Shown here piece by piece: positions 7,176 through 13,649 of a DNA stretch of 15,526 nucleotides. Source of the DNA: Elusimicrobiota bacterium (GTDB taxonomy: Bacteria > Elusimicrobiota > Elusimicrobia > Elusimicrobiales > UBA9959); NCBI GenBank assembly GCA_003450815.1, contig DMES01000043.1, forward strand, positions 1 through 15,526, in the 5' to 3' direction. Position 1 is the first letter of the stretch, and each line of letters begins with the position of its first letter. Below the pieces are notes generated by a model. That model was not told the origin of the DNA. It ran no database searches and worked only from the letters and a program-made list of their open reading frames with translations. The position numbers and the translations under genes are program-made.

Positions 7176-7697
7176 TTAGTTCCCCGAAAGGTTCAACGAT
7201 TTGTCGTTTTTTTCCAGTTCCGCCAGTGCTTCAGCGATCAGCCGGGCATTGATTTTAGGGTCAAGGTGCGCTTCCAGCAGTTTCTCAGAAGCCGCGAGCG
7301 TCAGCCCCACAACCTTTTCCCTTAGTTCGCGCACGGCCTCGTTTTTCTGCGCATCTATTTCAATCCTTGCCGTTTCCAGGATACGGGCCGCGCTCCTTGC
7401 GGCCTCTTCAATAATCCTTTCTTTCTCTTTTTCGCCTTCCGCCTTTGCCGAGTCCAGACGGTGGGCAAGTTCGGCTTTAATCTCGGTAAATTTCGCCTCC
7501 AATTCGCCCTTGATTTTTTCAGCCTCGGCTCTGGCGCTCTCAGCGGCCTCGCGATCCCGCTTTAACGCGTTTTCTCTGTCCTCAACAGCTTTTAAGAGCG
7601 GCTTCCAGGCGGTTTTTGAAAGCACGACAACCAGCAGGACAAAGCAGAGTATTGTCCAGAAGGTCAGGCCGAATTCCGGTTTAATCAAAGCTTCCAT
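7176..7697 (-). CDS. atpF: ATP synthase Fo subunit b
   Basis: The b subunit forms the peripheral stalk. The protein is 173 aa from the ATG at 7697 (MEALIKPEFGLTFWTIL), and a GTG at 7718 would add seven residues that derive from repeat sequence. One N-terminal membrane helix (about 8-30, LTFWTILCFVLLVVVL) is followed by KTAWKPLLKAVEDRE and a long charged coiled coil rich in Glu, Lys and Ala to about residue 140, as expected for b. There is no Shine-Dalgarno before the ATG. The bases immediately upstream belong to an ACTTGTG-type repeat array, so initiation may depend on structure or on upstream translation. The stop is 2 bp before the atpH start. Confidence 0.94.
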   Translation of the reverse strand: MEALIKPEFGLTFWTILCFVLLVVVLSKTAWKPLLKAVEDRENALKRDREAAESARAEAEKIKGELEAKFTEIKAELAHRLDSAKAEGEKEKERIIEEAARSAARILETARIEIDAQKNEAVRELREKVVGLTLAASEKLLEAHLDPKINARLIAEALAELEKNDKSLNLSGN

Positions 7698-7832
7698 AAG
7701 TGTAAGCCACAAGTGCACAAGTCACAATCCTCTGTAGGTGCCGTCTCAAACGGCCTCTGGCCCACAAACGGCCAGGTCACAAGTCGAGAACCATTGCAGA
7801 ACTTGTGCTCAAGTGTTCTTGTGCTCTTGCGT
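7698..7832. repeat. Word-array inverted repeat between atpE and atpF, with a REP-like core
   Basis: On the atpF side (about 7698-7728), the operon-sense strand carries octamers ACTTGTGC and ACTTGTGG, then CTTACACTT directly before the ATG. On the atpE side (about 7799-7832) the same strand carries GAGCACAA, GAACACTT, GAGCACAA and GTTC, so the arms are complementary in word content. The middle (7734-7774) holds GTAG followed by a GCCGT-CTCAA-ACGGC hairpin (7740-7754) and a TGGCC/GGCCA hairpin (7758-7774). A direct repeat CAAACGGCC occurs at 7747-7755 and 7765-7773. A GTAG tetranucleotide beside a small palindrome is the general layout of REP sequences. Confidence 0.75.
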
Positions 7833-8084
7833 CTATTTGGGCATACCGAAGTTCATGACCGCGAGCAGGCAGATCACCAGCGCGAAAAACGCCAGGCCTT
7901 CCACCAGCGCAGCCGCTATGATCATGGTGGTGCGTAACGCGGGCCCCGCTTCCGGCTGGCGGGCCGTGCCTTCAAGCGCGCTTGAGGCCAGCTTGCCTAT
8001 ACCGAGGCCGGCTCCCACAAGCGTAAGGCCGGCTCCAAGTCCGGCGCCTATATATCCGAGCCCAAGGAATGTCAAGTCGTTCAT
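7833..8084 (-). CDS. atpE: ATP synthase Fo subunit c
   Basis: This 83-aa proteolipid c subunit forms the rotor ring. It has two membrane helices: a glycine-rich first helix (about 5-36, with GLGAGLTLVGAGLGIG) and a second helix (52-76) carrying the ion-carrying Glu62 in ALVEGLAFFALV. They are joined by the polar loop ARQPEAG (41-47). The Na+-type ligands are absent: the position of Ilyobacter Gln32 is Ile29, and the Ser after the Glu is Gly63. Proton coupling is therefore expected. An ideal SD (AGGAGG) precedes the ATG. Repeat-rich hairpin elements flank this gene on both sides, which could set its mRNA stability or abundance apart, as the c ring needs about ten copies. Confidence 0.96.
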   Translation of the reverse strand: MNDLTFLGLGYIGAGLGAGLTLVGAGLGIGKLASSALEGTARQPEAGPALRTTMIIAAALVEGLAFFALVICLLAVMNFGMPK

Positions 8085-8091
8085 TGTAATG

Positions 8092-8097
8092 CCTCCT
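8092..8097 (-). promoter_or_regulatory. Perfect Shine-Dalgarno site for atpE
   Basis: The complement of CCTCCT reads AGGAGG, 7 nt before the atpE ATG. It is the strongest ribosome binding site in the operon. It contrasts with atpF, atpG and atpB, which show none, and agrees with the higher copy number needed for subunit c. Confidence 0.8.
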
Positions 8098-8140
8098 GTA
8101 AATGCCGCATAGTTTTGTGCCGCAAATTGTCTTTTTAATC

Positions 8141-8189
8141 GGTCACTTGTGACCTGTGACTTGCCGCTTGTGACAGCGGCTTCGCCGCT
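8141..8189. repeat. Hairpin cluster between atpB and atpE
   Basis: GGTCACTTGTGACC (8141-8154) is a near-perfect palindrome. GCCGC (8163-8167) can pair with GCGGC (8176-8180). AGCGGC-TTC-GCCGCT (8175-8189) is a 6-bp stem with a 3-nt loop that includes two bases of the atpB stop codon (8188-8190). In the operon-sense strand the words GTCACAAG, GTCACAGG and GTCACAAG recur, which is the same vocabulary as the atpE-atpF gap. No U-tract follows. Confidence 0.65.
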
Positions 8190-8949
8190 AGTGCGGATGC
8201 ATCGCCGCGCCAGTAAAAATAGCCGTCAGGAATGTGAATACATAAGCCTGCAAAAACGCCACGAATAATTCCAGAAGCAGGATAAAAAGCACCAGCGCCA
8301 CCGATATCGGCGCCACGCCAAACCCTATAGCAGCGCCGAACGAACCGAAGATGAAAATAAAACTTATGAAGGCCAGTATAACGATGTGGCCGGCTATCAT
8401 GTTGGCGAAAAGACGGATGCTCAGGGCAAAGGTTTTTGTCACCAGGCCTATTATCTCTATGGGAAAAAGCAGCGGATACAGCCAAAGCGGCACGCCCTTC
8501 GGGACGATGTGCGCGAGGTAAGAAAAAACCCCCTGTTCCCTCATGCCGGCGAAGTTGACAAGCGCGAAGGTGGTAAGCGCAAGGCCCGCCGTAACGGCCA
8601 GGTTGCCGGTGGCGGTGGCGCCGAAGGGCACCATGCCCAGCAGGTTCATTGTAAGTATGAAAAAAAACAGGGTGGAAAAATAACCCAGATAGGCCGCGCC
8701 TTTGCGCCCTAGATTAGGCAAAACCACCTCATCGCGCAGGAAAAGCGTTATTATCTCTATCATCGCCCGGAACGGAGCAAGCGCACTGGAGCGGCTGCGT
8801 ATGACAAGCGGAAGGATCACAAGCAGTATGACGGCCGAAAGCCCCATCATCAGCAGATGTTTTGAGAACGGAAACTTCAGCGGCCCAAGCGCCCCCCAGG
8901 CCCATACATGGTCCACGATGTGATGCTCAAGTATCTCTTTTAATTCCAT
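8188..8949 (-). CDS. atpB: ATP synthase Fo subunit a
   Basis: This 253-aa a subunit is the stator that forms the proton half-channels next to the c-ring. It has several strongly hydrophobic helices, at about 31-50, 88-108, 114-133, 155-172, 185-205 and 212-245. The essential arginine is R179 in ALSIRLFANMIAGH (equivalent to E. coli R210), and LLELFVAFLQAYVFTFLTAIF is the standard last-helix signature. The protein starts MELKEILEHHIVDH. The start lies 23 bp inside the preceding atpI-like gene, so coupled translation is likely. No clear SD is seen. A stem-loop starts within its stop codon. Confidence 0.95.
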   Translation of the reverse strand: MELKEILEHHIVDHVWAWGALGPLKFPFSKHLLMMGLSAVILLVILPLVIRSRSSALAPFRAMIEIITLFLRDEVVLPNLGRKGAAYLGYFSTLFFFILTMNLLGMVPFGATATGNLAVTAGLALTTFALVNFAGMREQGVFSYLAHIVPKGVPLWLYPLLFPIEIIGLVTKTFALSIRLFANMIAGHIVILAFISFIFIFGSFGAAIGFGVAPISVALVLFILLLELFVAFLQAYVFTFLTAIFTGAAMHPH

Positions 8950-9217
8950 TTTTTTTCACAGGGACAACTTCAAAAATCATTTGAGCCAGTATAAGAGAGA
9001 TGGCGAACGGAACTATAATTATATACTTTTCCCGCCGCAAAAGCCAAACCGAACCGGCAAGGAAAACCAGCCTGTACAGGAGCCCCCCCGCGAATACAGA
9101 GTAAAAAACCGGGTCCGGTGAGTTAAGCGTTTTTTTCAGCGCCCAACGGGCCAGCGCCCCGTTGAAAGCCCCGGCTGCAAGACCCGCTAAGACCGCACAC
9201 CAGACTGAATTCATCAT
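8927..9217 (-). CDS. Small membrane protein in the atpI position
   Basis: This 96-aa protein has about three membrane segments (roughly 5-24, 38-59 and 65-85). It lies between atpZ and atpB, which is where many bacteria encode the AtpI assembly or ion-transport accessory protein. The call rests on position, size and hydrophobicity, because no diagnostic motif was recognised. LARWALKKTLNSPDPVFYSVFAGG-type sequence with charged loops fits the AtpI family. The ATG at 9217 is followed by a second ATG. The 3' end overlaps atpB by 23 bp, suggesting translational coupling. Confidence 0.6.
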   Translation of the reverse strand: MMNSVWCAVLAGLAAGAFNGALARWALKKTLNSPDPVFYSVFAGGLLYRLVFLAGSVWLLRREKYIIIVPFAISLILAQMIFEVVPVKKNGIKRDT

Positions 9218-9226
9218 AAGCGCCCG

Positions 9227-9436
9227 TTACTTCTCCTCTTTCTTGAAAAGTTCCCTTATAACCAGATAAAAGCCCGCCGCCATGCCGCCGGCAGAGCCGC
9301 CGAGCATGAACCAGGGAGAAGTCCCCATTTTTATGTCCAGTTGATAACCGGCCCAAAAACCGAACAGCACGCTTACAGCCAGTTCCAGGCCTATCTGCGC
9401 GTACTTCCAGTAATTTTGGTCGGGCTGATTGCTCAT
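9227..9436 (-). CDS. atpZ: AtpZ family protein (F-ATPase gene 1)
   Basis: This 69-aa protein of the AtpZ / 'F0F1-ATPase subunit, putative Ca2+/Mg2+ transporter' family has two membrane helices (about 13-31 and 40-60). They are joined by the hallmark segment GYQLDIKMGTSPWFMLGG, followed by GGMAAGF. Members are thought to act with AtpI in assembly or Mg2+ supply of the synthase. It is the first gene of the operon, 9 bp before the atpI-like gene. No SD is visible upstream of the ATG. Its start faces the + strand omp gene across a 176-bp divergent region. Confidence 0.82.
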   Translation of the reverse strand: MSNQPDQNYWKYAQIGLELAVSVLFGFWAGYQLDIKMGTSPWFMLGGSAGGMAAGFYLVIRELFKKEEK

Positions 9437-9490
9437 TTACAGTTTAAGCCGCTGACTGCTCACAAACGGTTAATCCTGAAAAACCAGCCT

Positions 9491-9496
9491 TATTTT
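9491..9496 (-). promoter_or_regulatory. Possible -10 element of the atp operon promoter
   Basis: On the minus strand TAAAAT (9496 to 9491) lies about 55 nt before the atpZ start. No convincing -35 was found at 16-18 nt spacing. It is the best candidate in the region but weak. Confidence 0.25.
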
Positions 9497-9544
9497 ACAT
9501 TTTTCACGGCCTTCCCGCCTAAGAAACAGCAGGTTTTTAGAAGG

Positions 9545-9571
9545 TTGACAAAGCTGTCTGCTATGTATTAT
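9545..9571 (+). promoter_or_regulatory. Sigma70-type promoter for the outer-membrane protein gene
   Basis: A perfect -35 TTGACA (9545-9550) is followed, after a somewhat short 15-bp spacer, by TATTAT (9566-9571, 5 of 6 consensus). The transcript would start near 9578, giving a leader of about 35 nt with GGAGAG (9604-9609) just before the ATG at 9613. Confidence 0.65.
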
Positions 9572-9612
9572 CCTACAAATGAAACATCATCTTCAGGACA
9601 ATCGGAGAGAAC

Positions 9613-10215
9613 ATGCAAAAAATCACAAAATTGGCGCTGGCGTTAACCTTCACCGCTCTTTTACTGCAACCCGCATCGGCGCGGGAAGCAACGGGAAACT
9701 CAGCGGGAATGGGCTTTGACATACTGGGCTCATACTATATACCCACTGACAGCCGCTATCAGGGAATTGGAACCGGTTTCGGCATGAATATAAAACTGGA
9801 CGATTCACTGACAATGGGATACAGGGTGGAAGAATTGAATGTCAGGGGGGACGACACCACCCCGGGAGGCGTACAGGTTTCCTATAACCCTGTGATTACA
9901 ATGCAGGGAATTACGGCCTACTATAGAACCTTCGGCAGCGAAAAGCTTGCTGTTGATTTCGGTATGTGGATGGGCGCAGCTACAGCATCTTCATTCAATT
10001 CAGCCGGAACCATCGGAGTGACCAGCCCGCTGCTTGAACCTTTGGGCAGGGTCACATACACCTCTTCCGGAAAACTTGACGCCCATGTGGTTTTAGGCGT
10101 CGGCTACAGGTTCATAAGAAAATTCACTATAACCACTCCGTTCGCCGGATGCGCCAAGGCCCTGAGTAATTTCGACGGCCTGGAGATAACCTTCGGAGTC
10201 GGTGTGTCGTTTTAA
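9613..10215 (+). CDS. Predicted outer-membrane beta-barrel protein
   Basis: This 200-aa protein has a clear Sec signal peptide (MQKITKLALALTFTALLLQPASA, cleavage after residue 23). The mature part alternates polar and hydrophobic residues with Tyr and Gly, as in small 8-stranded barrels, for example FGMNIKLDDSLTMGYRVEEL and LDAHVVLGVGYRFIR. It ends in GVGVSF with a C-terminal phenylalanine, the usual recognition signal for the BAM assembly machinery. The family was not identified; it resembles the OmpA-like or OMP_b-brl class only in general. It has its own promoter and SD and is followed by a strong intrinsic terminator, so it is monocistronic. Two Cys are absent apart from C154, so no disulfide is expected. 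Confidence 0.75.
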   Translation: MQKITKLALALTFTALLLQPASAREATGNSAGMGFDILGSYYIPTDSRYQGIGTGFGMNIKLDDSLTMGYRVEELNVRGDDTTPGGVQVSYNPVITMQGITAYYRTFGSEKLAVDFGMWMGAATASSFNSAGTIGVTSPLLEPLGRVTYTSSGKLDAHVVLGVGYRFIRKFTITTPFAGCAKALSNFDGLEITFGVGVSF

Positions 10216-10262
10216 ACTTGCGGCTGCTGTAATCAGCCGGTGAATTTGTAATATAGCCGGCA

Positions 10263-10302
10263 AAAACGGCCTGTTTCTCCGGAAATAGGCCGTTTTATTT
10301 TC
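10263..10302 (+). terminator. Intrinsic terminator with a UNCG tetraloop after the outer-membrane protein gene
   Basis: AAAACGGCCT-G-TTTC (10263-10277) pairs with GAAA-T-AGGCCGTTTT (10282-10296), a 15-bp stem with a single G-U wobble. The loop TCCG is closed by C-G, the exceptionally stable cUNCGg tetraloop. A T-rich tail (TTTTATTTT) follows. The terminator ends only about 25 bp before the next gene start, so that gene must have its own start site or depend on read-through. Confidence 0.9.
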
Positions 10303-10312
10303 CTAAAAATGT

Positions 10313-10318
10313 TAAAAT
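10313..10318 (+). promoter_or_regulatory. Candidate -10 for a leaderless response-regulator transcript
   Basis: TAAAAT at 10313-10318 ends 7 nt before the ATG at 10326, so transcription would begin at or beside the A of the start codon. No SD is present, and a terminator occupies the sequence just upstream. The -35 region would fall inside the terminator stem (around 10290) and matches consensus poorly. Confidence 0.45.
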
Positions 10319-10325
10319 CAATTCA

Positions 10326-12053
10326 ATGACACTGGAGCTGAGAAAAAAAATACTTATCGTTGATACGGAGGCCGGCCCCGCCGGAGAACTTAAAGCTTTT
10401 CTTGAAGAGAATAATTACAGCGTCCGGCACACCGCAGATTACCCGCAATCCATGACGGTCATACAAAACTGGAAACCGGACCTGGTTATTTTAAACATTC
10501 TCATTCAGGCCTTCAACCCGATCGATTTTATAAGCGACATAAGGAAAAACCCGTTCACGGAAAACCAGAAAATAATAATCTTTTCCAAAACTCCGAAAAC
10601 CGAAATAGTCACCGGCCCCTCCCCCAGAGTAAAAGGCTACCTTACAAAACCGATTGATTTTGAAGAGCTTAAAGCGGCTCTGGCCAGGGCGCTCAGCGGG
10701 GTAAGCGCCCTTGAACAACCGACGGTCATGATAGCCGATGACGACGAAGAATTTTCCGACCTGGTAAAAATGTTCCTGGAGGCCAACAACTGCAAGCCGG
10801 TAATGGTAAGCGATTCCAGGAAAGTGCTGGAAATGCTTAAAATAACCCGCCCCAAAGCCCTCCTGCTTGACCTGATGATGCCGGGCATGAACGGCTTCCA
10901 GATAATGGAGGAAATGCAGGACGAAGCCGAAACCGCGAAAATACCGATAATTGTTTTAAGCGGCCTGCGCCTTGACAATTTTCAGGAATGCGGCATAATT
11001 ACGGGGCTTCCCGAAATAGTGGCCAGGGATCTGCCTAAAGATTTGATGCTGAAGCTTATAAAAGATGTAACGCAAAGCGACCTTGTCGCCCCACACCTGC
11101 AAAACGAACCGCGTAAGGACATCCTGAAACCGAGCGTGCTTATAGCCGACGACCAGACCGAGCTTCTGATGCTGATGAAAGAAACAATAGAGGACGCCGG
11201 TTTTGAGGTTTTCACAGCCTCGGACGGCCAGGAGGCTCTTAAGGTAATTTTTGAAACCATTCCGGACATAATTGTGCTGGATTACAATATGCCTATTAAG
11301 GATGGTCTCAGCGTTGCCCAAATCCTGAAAGACAATCCGTTATTCGCGCATATCCCTATAATAATCTGCACCGCCCACAGTGAAAAAAGCACCAGGATGA
11401 GGGGCTTCAGCATGGGCATCGACGATTACCTTATAAAACCCGTGGATACCGATGAGCTGACAGCCCGCATCCGCATGATACTCAAACGCAACAAACTGGT
11501 GCTGGACGCAAACCCTCTCTCCAAACTGCCGGGAAATCCCTCCATACAGGCCAGGGTAGAGCGCGAAATACAGAAAAAACTGCCCTTTGCCGTGCTTTAT
11601 CTGGACCTGAATAATTTCAAGGCCTACAACGATACTTACGGTTTTGAAGCGGGAGACCGCGTTCTCAAGGCCACCGCTAACCTCTTGGTAAAACTTGCCA
11701 TCAGGAATGAGAATGCCGAAGAGTTTATAGGCCACATAGGCGGAGACGATTTTATAATTGTAACCCGTTTTGAAAAAGCGGAGAACCTGGCCAAGCGCAT
11801 TACCGCGGCTTTTGACGAAATAGCGCCTTCCTTTTACTCAAAAGAGGACAGGGAACGCAGGACCATAACCTCCACCGACCGGCAGGGTAATATTAAAAAA
11901 TTCCCATTCCTCTCTATCTCAATAGGCATAGTACACAACTGTCTGCGGCCGCTCCAATCCTTCGCCCAGGTCAGCAACATAGGCGCGGAATTAAAAAAAG
12001 TGGCTAAAGCCGCAGAAAAAAGCCACTATGTAATTGACCGCAGAAAAGACTAA
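10326..12053 (+). CDS. Triple-REC response regulator with GGDEF diguanylate cyclase domain
   Basis: This 575-aa cytoplasmic signalling protein has three receiver domains and an output domain predicted to make cyclic di-GMP from GTP. REC1 (9-124) has Asn57 where the phosphoacceptor Asp belongs and only D13 of the acidic pair, but keeps K108. REC2 (133-248) has D138/D139 and D182 but no clear conserved Lys-Pro. REC3 (271-387) is complete: D275/D276, D319, T349, K371. The GGDEF domain (about 396-570) shows LYLDLNNFKAYNDTYG, GHIGGDDF (469-476) and the DRxG block near 518-521. Asp444 occupies the position that is Ser in Hypr-type cGAMP synthases, favouring c-di-GMP. The RxxD inhibitory site upstream of GGDDF is absent (AEEF at 464-467). 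No sensor kinase is nearby. REC3 is probably the phosphorylation input. Confidence 0.92.
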   Translation: MTLELRKKILIVDTEAGPAGELKAFLEENNYSVRHTADYPQSMTVIQNWKPDLVILNILIQAFNPIDFISDIRKNPFTENQKIIIFSKTPKTEIVTGPSPRVKGYLTKPIDFEELKAALARALSGVSALEQPTVMIADDDEEFSDLVKMFLEANNCKPVMVSDSRKVLEMLKITRPKALLLDLMMPGMNGFQIMEEMQDEAETAKIPIIVLSGLRLDNFQECGIITGLPEIVARDLPKDLMLKLIKDVTQSDLVAPHLQNEPRKDILKPSVLIADDQTELLMLMKETIEDAGFEVFTASDGQEALKVIFETIPDIIVLDYNMPIKDGLSVAQILKDNPLFAHIPIIICTAHSEKSTRMRGFSMGIDDYLIKPVDTDELTARIRMILKRNKLVLDANPLSKLPGNPSIQARVEREIQKKLPFAVLYLDLNNFKAYNDTYGFEAGDRVLKATANLLVKLAIRNENAEEFIGHIGGDDFIIVTRFEKAENLAKRITAAFDEIAPSFYSKEDRERRTITSTDRQGNIKKFPFLSISIGIVHNCLRPLQSFAQVSNIGAELKKVAKAAEKSHYVIDRRKD

Positions 12054-12063
12054 CTCCTCTGTC

Positions 12064-12137
12064 AATGCAAAATGCGCGGGTTTTTTGCCTGGTTTAATCC
12101 ACAATTTTGCACTTTGCATTTTCCACTTTGCATTTTT
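12064..12137 (+). repeat. AATGCAAA word-array inverted repeat, possible terminator after the response regulator
   Basis: TGCAAAAT (12066-12073) pairs perfectly with ATTTTGCA (12104-12111), and AATGCAAA (12064-12071) also pairs with TTTGCATT (12113-12120). CACTTTGCATTTT occurs twice with a 14-bp period (12110-12122 and 12124-12136). A run of seven T follows. The element resembles the other word-array inverted repeats of this window and may also work as a terminator for the upstream gene, though the loop of about 30 nt is long. Confidence 0.6.
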
Positions 12138-12152
12138 TTATCGCGCGAGCCC

Positions 12153-12180
12153 TTGACAAACGAATATCGTAATGTAGACT
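12153..12180 (+). promoter_or_regulatory. Sigma70-type promoter for the caspase-like gene
   Basis: TTGACA (12153-12158, perfect) is followed by a 16-bp spacer and TAGACT (12175-12180, 4 of 6). Start of transcription would be near 12187, giving a leader of about 44 nt. That leader contains GCCCG/CGGGC (12200-12215) and an alternative ATAGCC/GGCTAT pairing (12197-12226), which cannot both form. Confidence 0.6.
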
Positions 12181-12230
12181 ATTAAGTGCTCTGCGGATAG
12201 CCCGTATTTCCGGGCAAAGCGGCTATAGTT

Positions 12231-13649
12231 ATGAAACCGATTCGTTGCCTGATAACCCTCCTGATACTGGCCATAGCCGCGGGTTCCGCCCGCGCTCTGG
12301 AGCCTGTGCCGTGGAACGCTCCTGAACATGAGCTCCAGTTCAAGTATTACCTAGAAAGCGGCCTCACCGAAAAGGCCTGGGACGCGCTTTCCCCTGAAGA
12401 ACAGGCAAAAGAGCTGTTGGACGCCAGGGAACCTGCCGGAAAACGCCAGAAGGCTATAAAGGATTTTTACTACGGGGCAATGCAGAAATGGAGCAGCTCC
12501 CAGCTGCGAGAGCGGCTGGCAGCCGCAAGAAAAGAGGACGCCAAAGCGGTTTCGCTGTGGGTGGGCAGGGAGGAGGGCGCGGCTTTTTCGCGCAAGTTCT
12601 CCACGCTGCGCGCGATGCTGGACAAGGCCGCCGCAGGCGGCTTGGACAGCGCGGACGCGCTGGCTCTTGAACCTTACCTTTTGCCTGAAGCCATCGCAGG
12701 CCTGCGCAGACCTGCCGGGGAAACGCACAAGGAATACGGGGGCCAGAAGAAAGCCGTAAACGCCAAGCTGGATAAGATCTCCGGCTCCCTCTCCAAACCT
12801 GGAAACCAGCATATATCTAAATTCTTCGACGGCTCAAACGCCGCCGGCAAACTGCAGGATGAGGACATGCCGGCCCCGGCCCTGAAGAAAAAATCCGCCC
12901 TAAACTACCAGGCCGAAAACACCTCCGCGCCACCCGCCAAACAGGCGGGTCGGAATATGTCCCCGGCGCCCGGTTCTCCAAACGCCCCGGCCGCCTCCAC
13001 AATAAAATATTCCCCGCCGGCCCCTTTGCCCCAGAAAACGGCCGGATCTTCCGCCTGGACCTCCGATGCCTACGGCTATACGGTCACAGCCAACGGGAAA
13101 ACCCAGACTTACAGGGACGGGAAAAAAGCCGAGGAGGCCATACGGCAGCTGCCCAATGGCGCTATCTCAGGGATAATACTGTACGGTCATGGCTCCCCCG
13201 GTATGCAGACCGTAGGCCCGCAAACTTACGACGCTGAATCCACAGCCGCCCTGCTGAAAGGTAAAATGGCCCAGGGCGGCGTGGTCCAGTTCGCCGGCTG
13301 CAACACGGCTTCCATAGGCGGCGCCACGCTAAACCCGGCAGTGGGCCTTTCCATAGCCGCAAGGCGCCTGCTTTATTTCAGCGTACCGTATTTCCAGGAC
13401 AGGGCAGACGGCGTGCCGGCGGCCCAGGCTAAAACGCAGTGGGAAAAGGGCTGGAACGCGGACCTGGCCAAGGACACCAGCGCTGGCGTTAAGGGGGCCA
13501 TAGTCTGCGGCTACCGCACCTTCGGCCTGGTGCCCGGGCGCCTGCCCATAGTAACCCGTTTAATGAGAACCCAGGAAGCCGCTACACCGGGCGTAGTGGC
13601 CGGGAAAAAGGTCTGTTATCAGAACGGCATAGAGGTACCGGCGCCATGA
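12231..13649 (+). CDS. Secreted protein with caspase-like His/Cys domain (DUF4347/C80-like)
   Basis: This 472-aa protein has a signal peptide (hydrophobic 7-17, GSARA, cleavage after residue 22). An Ala/Lys/Glu-rich helical region follows (about 28-200), then a Pro/Ala/Ser-rich linker (about 211-275) and a C-terminal domain (about 276-445). That domain contains GIILYGHGSPG with His320 and VVQFAGCNTA with Cys357. A His-Gly after one strand and a Gly-Cys after the next, 37 residues apart, is the arrangement of clan CD caspase-fold domains, best matching DUF4347 (SHGSPG ... GC) and MARTX C80 proteases. Cysteine peptidase activity is an inference. C426 and C461 are further cysteines. SD is weak or absent. 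The stop overlaps the start of the next gene by ATGA. No substrate or secretion partner was recognised. Confidence 0.62.
   Translation: MKPIRCLITLLILAIAAGSARALEPVPWNAPEHELQFKYYLESGLTEKAWDALSPEEQAKELLDAREPAGKRQKAIKDFYYGAMQKWSSSQLRERLAAARKEDAKAVSLWVGREEGAAFSRKFSTLRAMLDKAAAGGLDSADALALEPYLLPEAIAGLRRPAGETHKEYGGQKKAVNAKLDKISGSLSKPGNQHISKFFDGSNAAGKLQDEDMPAPALKKKSALNYQAENTSAPPAKQAGRNMSPAPGSPNAPAASTIKYSPPAPLPQKTAGSSAWTSDAYGYTVTANGKTQTYRDGKKAEEAIRQLPNGAISGIILYGHGSPGMQTVGPQTYDAESTAALLKGKMAQGGVVQFAGCNTASIGGATLNPAVGLSIAARRLLYFSVPYFQDRADGVPAAQAKTQWEKGWNADLAKDTSAGVKGAIVCGYRTFGLVPGRLPIVTRLMRTQEAATPGVVAGKKVCYQNGIEVPAP

Noticed and set aside
7201..7737. Long + strand open frame rich in Ser/Ala opposite atpF
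   Set aside because: It is the antisense shadow of the atpF coiled coil; low-complexity composition with no start signal.
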